Positions 10,556 through 21,786 of a DNA stretch of 64,000 nucleotides are shown piece after piece. Under the pieces are notes generated by a model. That model did not search any database. It had not been told where the DNA came from and worked only from the letters and a program-made list of their open reading frames with translations. This DNA is from Marisa cornuarietis (Eukaryota > Mollusca > Gastropoda > Architaenioglossa > Ampullariidae): assembly GCA_004794655.1 (NCBI GenBank), contig SMMW01000534.1, positions 1,619,501 through 1,683,500 of the forward strand, written 5' to 3'. The stretch's first letter is position 1. Every line of letters begins with the position of its first letter. The position numbers and the translations under genes were made by a program.

Positions 10556-11432
10556 CAAATATAAATACATTATTGGGGCTTGTCCTGTAGCCAAGGCATC
10601 GATCGTTATTGCTGCTTCATCTCGGAGGATGCTGAAAATGTTTGAGACCCAGCAATCAAAAAGGCCTTCGGCATTGCACTGAATTAAGATAGAGCTAAGG
10701 GTTACTAAAATTTCTCCTTTGTAAATTGTACTGAACAAGTTTGCAATGCATACTCAAAGGCATAGTCTGTAGGCGAGGGTGTCGGGGAAGTAAAATAAGT
10801 CACACCCGTTTCTGTACACTGTCTGTGTGCACAGACACCCGGCCTTGTCGTCTGCCAGAAAAGAGTCTTTCTCAGATTTCCCATGTTTACTGTCTACTTA
10901 TAGAGAGACAGCATAAAAAGAAGACAAATAAGTAATTAGAGTTTTAATTATTTGCATACAATTATGTCCTTTACTTTAAGACGTTCACATCCCTTGTCTT
11001 GTCTGCCGCTCATTAAATTGCTTTAAAAAATTGTCTTCACTAAAAGGCAGGTTTAGGTTTGAGAATATTAATGTCTTGCAGCGATTGGAGTATTCTTAAA
11101 TATTAATACTAATGTGTTTAACAATTCAATATATTCGCATACGTAACACAAACACTATGGCACAAATGCGCGCACGCACGCACGCACACACGCATGCACG
11201 TACGCGCGCACTCACGCACGCACACAACACGTACGCGCACAAACAAACACTCACTTGCACGGTCAGTGAAACAGTTCACACGCACACATGCTGACGATCA
11301 AACACAAACACGTGAACGCGAAAACATATACTATACGTATATATATATATATACACACAGATTTATACATTAAAATCATATAGATATACGTGTGTGGCAA
11401 GTATGAGCTTGCGTTAATGGGATTTAAATTAT
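10556..11432. other. Spacer of unit 2: blocks F and G, CA-rich tract
   Basis: Bases 10556-10680 are unassigned. Block F is about 10680-10840 and block G about 10850-11140, both very close to 5100-6180. A CA/CGCA tract is at 11158-11310. Blocks C and J are missing between the LINE and block F, so this unit lost them, probably together with the 3' part of the LINE and the right end of the transposon. Confidence 0.55.
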
Positions 11433-11972
11433 AAGTTGTACCTCGCGTTACGAGTTTCTCCATATTACGAGCATTTTGAGTAACGAGCAGCGGCTGGAGC
11501 AAACGTTTTGCTCAGGTTACGAACATTGTCCCGAGTTACGAACAGCTTAGCTTCCGGATCATTTAAAGTAAAGAAATTTCAATTGTAGTTTTGTTTAAAG
11601 TGTAAGAAAGTGCTGTATCTACGCTTCGTTCCGTGCCAGCATCCCTTCCTCCCTCCCTCTCTCCTCAGCCGCGCTCCTCTGTCGCCAAGGTTATATTACA
11701 GTACCGTATTTTATACATTTTCTTGCTGTATTTTGCACATTTTTATTTTATTTATTGATTTTGTTGTGTAATTTGAAATTTTTTTATGTTTGTTTCTTAA
11801 TTAAAAACATGCGTTTTTTCATAATTTAGGAAATTTTGGGGACTTTTCAAAGGGCTGGAACGGATAAATCCGATTTCCATTATTTTAAATGGGAAAATTT
11901 GTGAGTTACGAGCATTTCTAGTTACGAGGACGGCTCTGGAACAAATTAAATTCGTAGCTCGAGGTACCACTG
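11433..11972. mobile_element. Complete TA-flanked non-autonomous DNA transposon, about 540 bases
   Basis: The left end 'aagttgtacctcgcgttacg' and the reverse complement of the right end ('cagtggtacctcgagctacg') form inverted repeats. Further in, both arms carry 'gttacgag'-type repeats. The right end is followed by 'gatatata', consistent with TA targets. No transposase frame is present. Tc1/mariner-pogo (Tigger-like) is the likely superfamily, from the terminal style only. The truncated sister lies at 6471-6665. Confidence 0.7.
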
Positions 11973-12457
11973 GATATATATATATATATAAGAGAGAGAG
12001 AGAGAGAGTGAGGGAGTGGGGAGGTAAGACAAACAAAATGAATAACGTTCTACTGCTGACAACCTCCCCTGATCAGTAAGGTTTTCACTGCTGATTAACG
12101 GTGACGAGGCTTTCAGTGACTCGACTGCAGGTTTTTGTCTCTCTCACTAAGATCACTTTGTCGGACTCTAAATATTCTGTTTTAATACAAGTAAAATTGG
12201 AAAGAGATGAACAGTAGATGGAGTAAGTAAACTATGTGGTGTGTGGCTAATAATAGCTGTGTATGCAGACGTTCTACTAGGTACGAGTTCGTTATTGTCA
12301 AGCACCCATTAATGAGTTAATGCAGAAAATGGAATTGACTAAAGAAATAAGTAATAGATATTCATGCTGTGAGAATTAGGTATGTAAAGTGTAGGATAGT
12401 ACTGGGTTTCGTGTGTGAATAATGTAAATAAATCCATTTTAAATTTACATACCTCTT

Positions 12458-12505
<48 letters not shown>

Positions 12506-12624
12506 TGTGTGTTGTGTGAATCAAAATAGACACATTTCTTGATCGAATAAAACTTGTGTCTTCTCGTGCACAGTGAAATATCGAACAGAAGCAGTTGTGA
12601 ATCACAGAGCACACACGACGAGAG
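11973..12624. other. Spacer of unit 2: TA/GA repeats, block H and start of block B
   Basis: A short (TA)n and (GA)n run lies at 11974-12008. Block H is about 12105-12345 and matches 6690-6870. The beginning of block B (12545-12624) is followed abruptly by the hAT element. No gene. Confidence 0.55.
12461..12513. repeat. (GT)n microsatellite
   Basis: Long GT run with one interruption. Unit 1 has only 'gtaagtgttgtt' at the corresponding place (near 6990), so the run expanded after duplication. Threonine-histidine runs on the minus strand are artefacts. Confidence 0.95.
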
Positions 12625-15600
12625 AAAGGCCGGCCTTAGGTAATTAGAGGACATAGGCGAAGTGACTTTGGTGGACCCAAATGAAAGAAAAAATAAAAAA
12701 ATAAACACCGAAAAAATAAAATTACGCAATTTATTAAAAACCTACCTGTAGCTATATCTCAATCAACAAATAGCTGAAATTCATTTAGCGCAATTTCCGT
12801 AGAGTTCAACTCGCGGTCTGTACGCTTCTTAAACATATTTGTGCAGATGTCATAAACCTTCAACTTTTCGTGCTTTGATGGCAGCACAGTTTCGAATAAA
12901 TTGTGAAGAATCCAGAGACTGGACGATATCTCGTTGGATAGATATCATTGCCAGACTGTTCAGGCGTTCTTGCTTCATAGTCGTTCTCAAATAGTTTTTG
13001 ATTAGTTTCAATTGGAAAAATTCCTTTCACCCGATGCAACAGTGATCGGGTTTGTCAATGCTATACCAAGGGCTATAGCGACATTTGAAACAAGCAGAAT
13101 GCAAACCATGATCATAAATAAAACGTAAAGCATCAAGAGAAGACGAAACAGTTTCTGGAACAATGTTGGAAAATATTTGCAATTCATTGCATAAATCCTT
13201 CGGATCAATATCTGAACCACATGCATCGATAAGTGCAATATTCAAATCCGCGCAGCATTTCATCAAATCGTTTTGCTCGAATTCTGCAATTTTTTGATAT
13301 TGTGCAGAAATCCAAAAAGACCAAAGTGACCTTCCATTTGCTGGAAACGTGCAGTCAACGACATAACTGCTTAATCTAACAAAACATTTAAAAAAATTCT
13401 ACTCGATATTTTTCTTTTGGATCTGTCGTCGATGATTCATCTATGCTTTCATAATCGAACTGTTTGCGGTCTTTTCGTAGTCTCAAGTTTGTGGCAGCTG
13501 GAAATGTTATTTCATCTGGTTCCATTTCTAATTCTTGAGCCAATTCTCTGGCTGAAATTTGAGCGGATTCAAATCAATTTTCTTTGTATTTTTTCATGAA
13601 CTCGGTTGCACTTTTTATACATACCAGTGCAATGTCAAATTGCATGTCTTTTATTGCATCAATTTGCTGAATATATTCATTTGAGCCAATAAATCGTACC
13701 CGATGGCTAAAATAACCAAAAATGGAACATTTTTTTAGTTGTTTCGCCAATCCAGTTGCTTCGGTCCTTGCTTTGGATCATTGGCATTTTCAGCCACTTC
13801 TATCGTCCATTGCATCGTACACTGGTGCTGTTCGAAAACGATCAGCTTTCACACTATGGATCCTGCATTCCTAGCGTGTATCGGAAATAGGCTTTAGTGT
13901 CAGATTTGTTGTGAGTTTTCAAGATCTGCCATCGCTGTGTTGAAGCGCCAAACAAAAGATAAATTTGATGCAAAACTCCAAAGAGTGTCGTTGCAACAAC
14001 TCAAAATTTCGCCATGTCTCCAAGAATTAGATTGAGACTGTGACACCCATATGGCACATAAAATGATTTCGGATTGCATTGTGCACCACGACTGCAGCCT
14101 TTCATATTTGCTCCGTTATCATCTCCTTGGCTTCTGCAGTTCTGTAAACATAAATTCAGATCTTCAAGCTTTTTTATAGCTTGCTTCCGCGAGACCTAAA
14201 CCACGGCTGTCATCGACAGTTCGGAATTCCACAAAATATTCAATGATTTCTACTGGTCTACTGACAATGCTGCATATTCTCAAAATCATCCAGTCATTTG
14301 CTCTTGGTGACTAGCATCAGGTGTGCAGTCCAAAATGATGGAGTAATATTTCGAATTTTGAACATTATTTATAAGTTTTTTTCAAAGCTGAATCACCGAT
14401 CAGATTAATTACCTCATTTTGAATTATTTTGCCGTAGTAATGATAATAAATTTCTTCGTTTTTTTATACGTCGTAAATGCTCTTCTAGGCATGAATCGTA
14501 CTTTCCTAACAATTCGATCAATCCCCCAAAAATTTCCATTGATTGGTTGAAACAATCGATCCACATTGCCACGAAGTGCAAAATTCCGTTCTGCAAAAAA
14601 CTACACAATTGAAATGATTCTTTGTAAGACATTGTTCCAATGCTGAGTCTCTTTTTGCACAAGTTTTTGTGCTTCCTTGTCAGTTGTCTTTCCTTTCTTC
14701 AACCGATTTTCCAGCTCAATCCAAGCGCCGATAGCACGAATGTGCTTCATGGACGATTCATGATCAGCTAGAACACTGGACATGTTCTTCCAATCGCTCT
14801 TTCCTTCAATTGTTAGCTTTTTGTTTAGATCTGAGAATAATCGGCAGCAAAAACAAAATACACCATTTTTATGGTTCGAATAAACCAGCCAACGACGATC
14901 TGAGCATTCACCATTTCGTAACTTCCTCAAAAAGAATCCCACAGAGAAATGCCGCTTCTCAGAACTCTCATCTTGCGGATGCTTTGTTCCAGAATCACGA
15001 AACGGTCCTCTTTTGATCAAGTAAACACGTTCTAAATTGCTAATTGAAGATGGCTATAAGCCTCGATCTTTCCAATCGAAGTCGACATGCTCGCTCTCGT
15101 CTGCATCGCTTGAACCTGCATCTTCCGTGACCGTGTCCATGACTTCTTCCTGCAAATTAGGCAAATCGTTGACCACTTCTTCTAAAGCCATCTGACTACT
15201 TTGACTACTTGTTAGTGATTGGAAAGAAGATTGTGTATCTTCTTCGTTCTGAGTATCCGAAGTTGATGTTGACGAATGTGGTTGCGGCTGACGAGTAACG
15301 AAATTTAATAAAAGACCGTTTTGTGTTGAAAGAAACGCCTCCCCCTCCACTTTTCGTTTGCGTTCTGATGCACCACAATGGAAATAACGTTTCGACATTT
15401 TTCACCAAAAGGAAGCAACAAGGGTCTTCTAACATTTGTAGTCTAACAAGTAAACATTCGTGAATAAACCTTGAGTCACTGGTCTACTCTGGTCAACTCG
15501 GATCTTCTTCGCTGCCCTTCTCCCCTCCTTTTATATTCCCCGGCTTGGGTAATGTGCCTCGGGCCTGATGGATGGCAGCACCAGCGCGCGCCAATCAGTG

Positions 15601-15835
15601 CCATCCGCCCTCGCCACCGAGCAATCGGCCCCCAGCTGGCACCTTGACCAGCCTCTACCACAATAGTAGAGAGTTAGAGGTAGGCGAGTAGACATAGAGC
15701 CATAGAGCTCAGCTATGTTTAAGATTTGATCCAAGTTTCGCAATTTTTCCTCTTTTTTTGAGTCCTGTGCGAGGCCCCCACCAATCGGAGGCTCCAGGCG
15801 GTTGTCTAGTTTGCCTATACCTAAAGCCGGCTCTA
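12625..15835 (-). mobile_element. hAT-superfamily transposon (ZMYM / DUF4371 type), decayed
   Basis: Element of about 3.2 kb whose borders are read by comparison with the empty site in unit 1 (near 7108). Left end 'aaggccggccttagg' and right end (reverse complement 'agagccggctttagg') are inverted repeats of hAT style. The flanking 'gacgagag' and 'aacgaaac' could be a degraded 8-base target duplication. Block B continues on both sides ('cacacgacgag' before, 'aaaagctctcc' after). It carries one transposase pseudogene on the minus strand. Confidence 0.85.
12850..15398 (-). pseudogene. hAT transposase (TTF zinc finger, DUF4371, dimerization domain), frameshifted
   Basis: Readable in order on the minus strand. 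15398-15054 is an acidic, serine-rich N-terminus starting MSKRYFHCGASERKRKV. 15020-14600 is a TTF-type zinc-finger region (RWLVYSNHKNGVFCFCCRLF, with HIRAIGAW later). About 14600-14400 holds GLIELLGKYD and LEEHLRR. About 14370-14030 is the DUF4371 core ([39 protein letters not shown]). 13266-13030 is a C-terminal part, and about 13050-12850 is the hAT dimerization region (KLIKNYLRTTMKQERLNSLA). Stops and frameshifts separate these pieces, so no active transposase is expected. ZMYM-like host genes share this architecture, but the decay and terminal repeats make a transposon far likelier. Confidence 0.88.
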
Positions 15836-16998
15836 ACGAAACTGAAAAGCTCTCCAAAATGGAGCTGAACGACTAACCGACGTGAACACTTTTTTTTTGA
15901 AAAAGCATGGTTTTTGTGGTCGGCTAAGTGTGAGTATGTAGTAAATGCGAGGAAGAAAGAACACAACGCCAGGTTCTACCCTAGAGAACACACCTGACGA
16001 GTAAGAGCTAGAATTGCAGTGGACGATTCTCCTTGAATCAATCCTTCCTATTCCCCGGCTCACGAAGTGGAACGGACTTATTGTCTAAGAGGCAACAGAA
16101 AGTCTGGCCACAGTGTGTAGTAAGCCCTGTTACAAGTAGAACAGTCTGAATACGGGTGTATATCTCGAAAACAGAAAAAGGACATTCATCGTCTTGACCG
16201 ATTCCGACGGAGCAATGAATTTTGACAGGCATTTTCAAATATTTATTTCTATTGATATACAATAAAGACAACCATCTGTGATACAAAATTTTAAAAGCGT
16301 TTACTTGATGTGAATGTTAAGCTATATAGTGTTTTGTTTTCTTGTGCTAAAATCAAATGAAGATGGTAACTGTATGGGATTGAGAACTTGCCGATCGCTG
16401 GTGAAGGTCAATCTAGAAAATAACAAACAAATTATGTACACAATAAATGCAAACATAAAGTACCAAACAAACATATATTTTATTAGAATATACATTAGAA
16501 TTTAAGTATCACTTACTGTTTTCTTCTCATTTTCGATTGTTTGAGTATATATCCATGTCAAAGTGAGTAACCGGCAAACATCCTAAAAATGGCGTGACCA
16601 AGTAAAACTTTGCCGACTTTAAATAAAACGAAATACCCGATTGGTTGAATGTTTTTAGCTGTTAAGGCAAGTAATCCATCGTGGAACATTTCTTTAAGGT
16701 TCCAATAGTTTCCTCCCTTATTTATTTATTCATTTAAGCCTGCTGCAATGCGTTGTACGACGCTACCCAACTTGCGGACTGATCGGTCAAATTTGACCAT
16801 CTCAAAACATTCTTTTGGAAGCAATTATTTCTTGAAAGCATAATAATAAAGGATTTAAGAACAATCTTGGCTCGGTTATCTGTTGCATAACCAAAGAAAT
16901 ACTTGGAGAAAGACTTGTAATACAAAAATTTACTTCAATAAGGTTGGAGTACAGTCAAGATAAGTGCCCCTCTATTAAACTATTATAACAACCTTGTG
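15836..16998. other. Spacer between hAT element and copy 3: blocks B, E and A
   Basis: Block B resumes (15836-16190) and matches 7108-7440. Block E ('ttttcttgtgctaaaatcaaatg', cut from a longer match; 'tttattagaatatacatta'; 'agtttcctcccttat') is about 16310-16735, with relatives at 40.60-40.99 and 53.44-54.18 kb. Block A is about 16800-16998 and matches 7470-7647. No gene. Confidence 0.55.
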
Positions 16999-18132
16999 CT
17001 ACTTTGGTAAAGAGCGTAACTGTGTCTCGTTTTCAAATTTAATATTTTTTATCGATTTTTCACGTCTAAAATTTTGTAGGATATTTACTGTTGTGCAGCG
17101 AAAAAGATAATTGACTTCGGATCTGTAGCGTGACGAGCGTCCATAATAAATAAAAAAGGTAAAAGAACAGTTTACAGTTGTACATATCGTTGCAAATACG
17201 CCCATCGTCAGAAAACTGTTCTGGTATCGACCTCCGACGTCAAAGTCCAGCATGAAGGCTGAGGTCATAATAATAGAGACAAATGGTATTGAAGTTATTA
17301 TGTATACACACGAGACAAGTACAAGCATCTTGATCAGCGCCGTTTGTTGGACCTGATGATCACTTCCAACTGAACTCGTCTTCTGCCGCCACAGTATGGT
17401 GGTTCTTAGTTTCAAGACGGTTGCAACTGTCGCAAAACACATACTTATAAATATACAAGGGGGAAGAATAGTCAGTAGAGAACCCTCTAACCCGCGGAAT
17501 AACAAATAGTTCTTTTTGTAAGTCGTGGACAGTTCCAACACCCAGTAAAGTGTTTGGTTGGTAATGTTGCTACGCTTGGCGGAAATATCATAATGAAAGA
17601 AACTGTAAACAAACCCAAGCTGAGTGATGATGTAAATGGAAGCGAGCAGCGCCGCCATGGAGCGAGTTTTCATGAAGGAAGTTGCTCGTAGGGGGAGATA
17701 AACACACACACAACGTTCGATGGCGATCACTAGAGTTATGCACCCTGCCATAGTTCTCATCTCGTCTCTGATTCCTAACCCAAACTGAAGACACTTGTAA
17801 TAAATTTCTCTTCCTAGCACCACATCTACAATTTCAACAAATGGACCGATCTGACCCCCAGCGAGAAGAGACAATAAATACAGGAGGTCTGTGAGTGACA
17901 GACAAAAGAGACAGAAGTTCATACGGTCTCTGAGACCCTGGCGCCAGAAGACCACAGTGTTGACTATGTTGGACGGAATGCCAGCCAGAATAATCAGCGG
18001 CTTTACAACACATTGTGCTACAAAGTTGAACAGTTGATAATCTTTGTAACTGACAGGATCGAATGCGTTGTCCCACGGCAACACTTTGTCTGGTTCCTTG
18101 TCAGGAACAGTGGTGTTGGAGAGGCTCTTCAT
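16999..18132 (-). CDS. Receptor copy 3: class A 7TM receptor, chemosensory-receptor-like
   Basis: Intact 377-residue frame when read from the ATG at 18130-18132 (MKSLSNTTVPDKEP). An upstream in-frame GTG would add 14 residues but is not a plausible eukaryotic start, and copy 2 begins at the same ATG. The domain plan matches copy 2: D82 in TM2, ERC after TM3, no cysteine in ECL2, P282 in TM6, VNCSFTFFIYY in TM7. Relative to copy 2, most replacements lie at the end of TM2 (AGGQ for GVAQ), in TM5 (GLEGSLL), TM6-ECL3 (FVSIIMTSAFMLDFDVG) and TM7. It is followed by the same block A as copy 2. The upstream side carries the conserved acceptor-like 'ttttcag'. Ligand and tissue are unknown. Confidence 0.92.
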   Translation of the reverse strand: MKSLSNTTVPDKEPDKVLPWDNAFDPVSYKDYQLFNFVAQCVVKPLIILAGIPSNIVNTVVFWRQGLRDRMNFCLFCLSLTDLLYLLSLLAGGQIGPFVEIVDVVLGREIYYKCLQFGLGIRDEMRTMAGCITLVIAIERCVCVYLPLRATSFMKTRSMAALLASIYIITQLGFVYSFFHYDISAKRSNITNQTLYWVLELSTTYKKNYLLFRGLEGSLLTILPPCIFISMCFATVATVLKLRTTILWRQKTSSVGSDHQVQQTALIKMLVLVSCVYIITSIPFVSIIMTSAFMLDFDVGGRYQNSFLTMGVFATICTTVNCSFTFFIYYGRSSRYRSEVNYLFRCTTVNILQNFRREKSIKNIKFENETQLRSLPK

Positions 18133-18597
18133 GGCACTGCTGAAAATGTCAAGTAACGACCGGTAAACATTCACATTTCCTCAACCAATTTCCATCCATC
18201 TGAGTGAAACACCCTCAGATAACTGGTTTTTAGTCATTATTTCCCCCTATCAATGTTTAAAGACAAATATAGTTATCAATTTTTTATTCTTTGCTGTAGT
18301 GCACATTAAAATAAAATAAATCAAAATATATTTTAATCGATGCAGAGTGGCGAGGAAAATTAATTCGAGTGATCATTATTTTCTGGTATTATAAAAGGTC
18401 GTCAGAGAGAAAAGAACCACCCAAATACGTAAATGCATAATTAGGTCTTATTTCCTGAACACTGGCATCTTCTGAATTACACGTGCATAGTTAAGTTGTG
18501 CTCACCAGTGAAAGATAGGTAAGTGTTGCTGGAATATTTGTAAATATAATTCAACACACTCACACGTATAAACAGCGCGCACACACGGACACACGCA

Positions 18598-18629
<32 letters not shown>

Positions 18630-18760
18630 CACACACACACCCTAACGAAAATAATTTGAATCTTGTGTGACATTTATTTCCGAGAAGTTAAATTGATGTT
18701 AATAACTGAAGTGAAATATTTTTGGCGTTATATAATGAAACAAAAAACACATATTAAGTA
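18133..18760. other. Upstream flank of copy 3
   Basis: No gene. Near-copy of the flank of copy 2, with a shared short deletion/insertion pattern near 18250 (leader text missing relative to 8885-8965). A mixed CGCA/CA repeat lies at 18585-18640. It ends at TA (18759-18760), the target of the transposon that follows. Confidence 0.6.
18585..18640. repeat. (CGCA)n/(CA)n microsatellite
   Basis: CGCA tetranucleotides followed by a pure CA run. Expanded relative to the corresponding degenerate tract at 9280-9340. Confidence 0.9.
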
Positions 18761-18867
18761 CAGTGGAACTTCGACTAGCGAACGCCTTCCATAGCAAAAC
18801 ATTTCGGATAAGATATCCAACAATTTCGCTAAAAATTTGCACCCGATACCCAACAAAACTCGGATAC

Positions 18868-20606
18868 CGAACAGTCTGAATGAATTTTATTGTCGCTTTG
18901 AGAGGGATGATGTTGGGGAGGAGCTGTCTAAAGTGTTTTCTGATTTGGGGGAAAGAGTAGGGAGGGAGCATCATGGGAGGGAATCAGACGACTGTGTGAT
19001 TAAGGAGAATGATGTTTTATCCCTTTTTAGACATGTGAATGTGAGGAAAGCATGTGGCCCTGATAATATTTGTGGAAGAGTGCTGAAAAACTGTGCGTCT
19101 CAGCTGTCTTTTGTTTTTACTCAGCTGTTTTCCTGGTCTGTAAAAGTGAGTACTGTACCAAATGTTTGGAAAAAATCTATCATTTGTCCTGTTCCTAAAA
19201 CTAGTAACCCGAATGAACTAAATGATTACAGGCCCGTGGCATTGACTTCCATTGTTATGAAATGTTTTGAACGCATCATCCTTCGCACCCTTCTCTCACA
19301 GACACAGCAACACCTCGATCCCTTTCAATTTGCATACAAGCAGCACAGATCCACCGACGATGCTACACTCACTCTTTTACACAACGCATATTCTCACTTA
19401 GATAAGTCTGGTTCCTTTGTACGGATTCTTTTTATTGACTTTTCTTCTGCATTTAATACTATACAGCCCCACCTGTTGGCACTGAAACTTCTTAAACTTG
19501 ATGTATGCCCCAAACTCATTCTCTGGATTGTTAGTTTTTGGTAAATCGTTCACAGACAGTTTGTTTCCAGCATGCACTCTCTTATTCCAGAAACACATCT
19601 GTCGGAAGCCCTCAGGGTACATGTCTCTCACCTGTAATCTTCACTCTCTACACTAATGACTGTCGGGGCACTGATTCGTCTTTTTTGATAAAATACTCTG
19701 ATGATACAGCTCTCCAAGATCTCTCAAACTCGCATTCTGCCTATGTTGATGCAGTAGTTAAATTTAATAAATGGTGCAAAGAAAACTATCTTGATCTACA
19801 TGTAAAGAAAACAAAAGAGCTGGTGATTGATTTCAGACGTAAGAGCACTGGTATCCCTGACTTATTCATTGATGGTGTCAGGGTTGAAGGTGTTGAACAG
19901 TACAAGTATCTGGGAACTGTGATTGATGATAAACTCACTTTTAACGCCAACACAGAGGTCATTCACAAGAAGTGTCAATCAAGATTGTACTGTCTACACA
20001 AACTCCGTTCCCTGAATGTTAACAAAAAGGTTTTATGTTCCTTTTATAGATGCTTTAGTGAGTCTGTGTTGACATTTGGATTTTTATGTTGGTATGGAGG
20101 ATTGAGGGCTAGAAATAGGAATGTGTTAGATGGAGTGGTGATGGCGAGTGGGAGAGTGATTGGGGAGAAACAGGAGTGTCTGAGTAAGTTGTATGAAAGA
20201 CGAGTAGTACAAAAGGCAAGAGTGATTGTGAAAGATAGTACACATGTGTTGGCACAGTACTAAGATAGTACACATGTGTTAGCACAGTACTAAGATAGAA
20301 CACATGTGTTAGCACAGTATTATAACCTTCTTCCCTCCAAGCGACGTTATTATGTCCCAAGAGTGTCCACTGCCCGCTCAAAAAAATAGTTTTATAAATA
20401 AGTCTGTTGCCCTTCTTAACAAGTGATGCAGGGGCCTGTGAGTTGTGGGCGTGTGCGTGATTTTGTGAAGATTGTTTTTGGTGATGTGTGAATTTTTGGG
20501 TGTGTGTGAATTGATTGTTTATTGTTGTGAGCGTGGTCAAGTTTTTAGTATAAGCCAGTTGTTTCACTACGTCTCGTAATTTCTCCCTGTTGAGATAATA
20601 AAGTTG
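18868..20606 (+). mobile_element. CR1/Rex-like LINE, 5'-truncated, nearly intact reverse transcriptase
   Basis: The plus strand encodes RT in two frames. 18837-19544 has CGPDNICGRVLKNCA, LNDYRPVALTSIVMKCFERI, QFAYKQHRSTDDA and FIDFSSAFNTI. 19538-20263 has GSPQGTCLSPVIFTLYTNDC, KYSDDTALQDL, ELVIDFRRKS and YKYLGTVIDDKLTF. A single one-base loss near 19540 (WIVSF / VNRSQ) separates them. Here the catalytic YADD is written YSDD. The 5' part (endonuclease) is absent, the normal result of 5' truncation. The 3' end consists of three 30-base repeats, about 280 bases of UTR and an (ATTG)n tail typical of CR1-group elements. The mostly open frame suggests a fairly recent insertion. Confidence 0.9.
20228..20320. 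repeat. 30-base tandem repeat, three copies, at the LINE RT stop codon
   Basis: The unit begins 'agatagtacacatgtgtt' and ends 'gcacagtacta'. The RT frame ends in the first copy, so the repeat spans the end of the coding region and the 3' UTR. Confidence 0.9.
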
Positions 20607-20607
20607 A

Positions 20608-20703
<96 letters not shown>
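20607..20703. repeat. (ATTG)n tail of the LINE
   Basis: About 24 ATTG units directly after the LINE 3' UTR. Serves as the microsatellite 3' tail of the element. Q-S-I-N runs on the minus strand are artefacts. Confidence 0.95.
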
Positions 20704-20705
<2 letters not shown>

Positions 20706-20959
20706 CCCGTCACCCACACGAGACCGACCAACATCTCAGACCTAGCATCATTCGCACTCGAGACACAGCTACGATCGGTCGTTCATTATCTTTCTCTGTC
20801 CGCATCCTTCTTATTTAGTGATTTTTGTACTTTATTTTAATAATACATGTAAATCTATTTCCTTTATTTCTTACGGGGAAAATTGTTTTGGATACCAAAC
20901 ATTTCGGGTACCGACCAACTTTCCAGAACGGATTGTGGTCGTTAGCCGAGGTTCCACTG

Positions 20960-21740
20960 TACACATTTTATTATAAGTCAAACTGGAATAACTCTTAGGA
21001 TTATAGTGGCAGGGGAATGAGATTTGTTACATTACAGGAAATGTTTTGTAAAGTTAAGCCGAGATCAGGGAGATGACGGGTTAGGTGAGGTTTTAATAGT
21101 TTGTGTTCACCGATTTTTTGCAATAGCTACAGAGTGACAACAGTCTGCTGATGGCTAACATGTCATTGGCTTTGTTGTGTCCAGACCGTGTAGATTAATT
21201 AACTGGACACGTGACTTACTGCCTGGTTGTGACCGCTGTGATGGAGGAGTGACCAGACATCGCATAATAATAGCGGTCACTCGTAAGGCACAGTATCGTT
21301 TAGTACAACACTCCGAGACGACTAGAATTTAAATTAATTTTTGAGTGAAAGACGTTGTGACAGTATTTATAGTCGCAGTAGTAATGTGTGTCATTTTTAT
21401 TTAAGTGCGAAGGTCGTCATCGTTGTTATCATCGCCGTCGTCTTCGTCGCCGTATTCATTTCGACAGGAACGTCATTGTAAATGATAATCTGTTCAGCAG
21501 TTTGATGAACTGAAAAAGAGCTCAAGAAGGCGGGTGATGGATCCGTTTCCAGAAACCCGATCACTACTTTACGATGTATGTCAAAAAGAAAAAGTCAAGC
21601 AAAGTTTTCTAAGCGATCAGGCGCAGATCATAATCAACGGTAGTTCCTTACCCCAGCCTAAAGTTTGACGGAAAATTTAGTAAAAAAATAAATACATAAG
21701 CGAGAAGTTACAGAGGCAGTTACTATTGTCTGTAGATAGG

Positions 21741-21786
<46 letters not shown>

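Larger units (their letters stand above)
18761..20959. mobile_element. TA-flanked non-autonomous DNA transposon split by a LINE
   Basis: Left end 'cagtggaacttcgactagcg' and right end (reverse complement 'cagtggaacctcggctaacg') are inverted repeats. Both are bordered by TA (18759-18760 and 20960-20961). Without the LINE the element is about 0.36 kb (18761 to about 18867 and 20704-20959). Both arms contain 'acatttcgg' and 'gataccga'-type motifs. The empty site is seen in unit 1 near 3975 and in the 37.5-kb unit. Mariner/pogo-like by its ends; no transposase. Confidence 0.8.

Noticed and set aside
18133..18174. N-terminal extension of receptor copy 3 (and similar ones for copies 1, 5, 6 and 8)
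   Set aside because: The first codon is GTG or TTG, not ATG, and the homologous ATG further in is shared by the paralogues.
20109..20717. 202-codon minus-strand frame with Q-S-I-N repeats
   Set aside because: Antisense of the LINE 3' end and its (ATTG)n tail.
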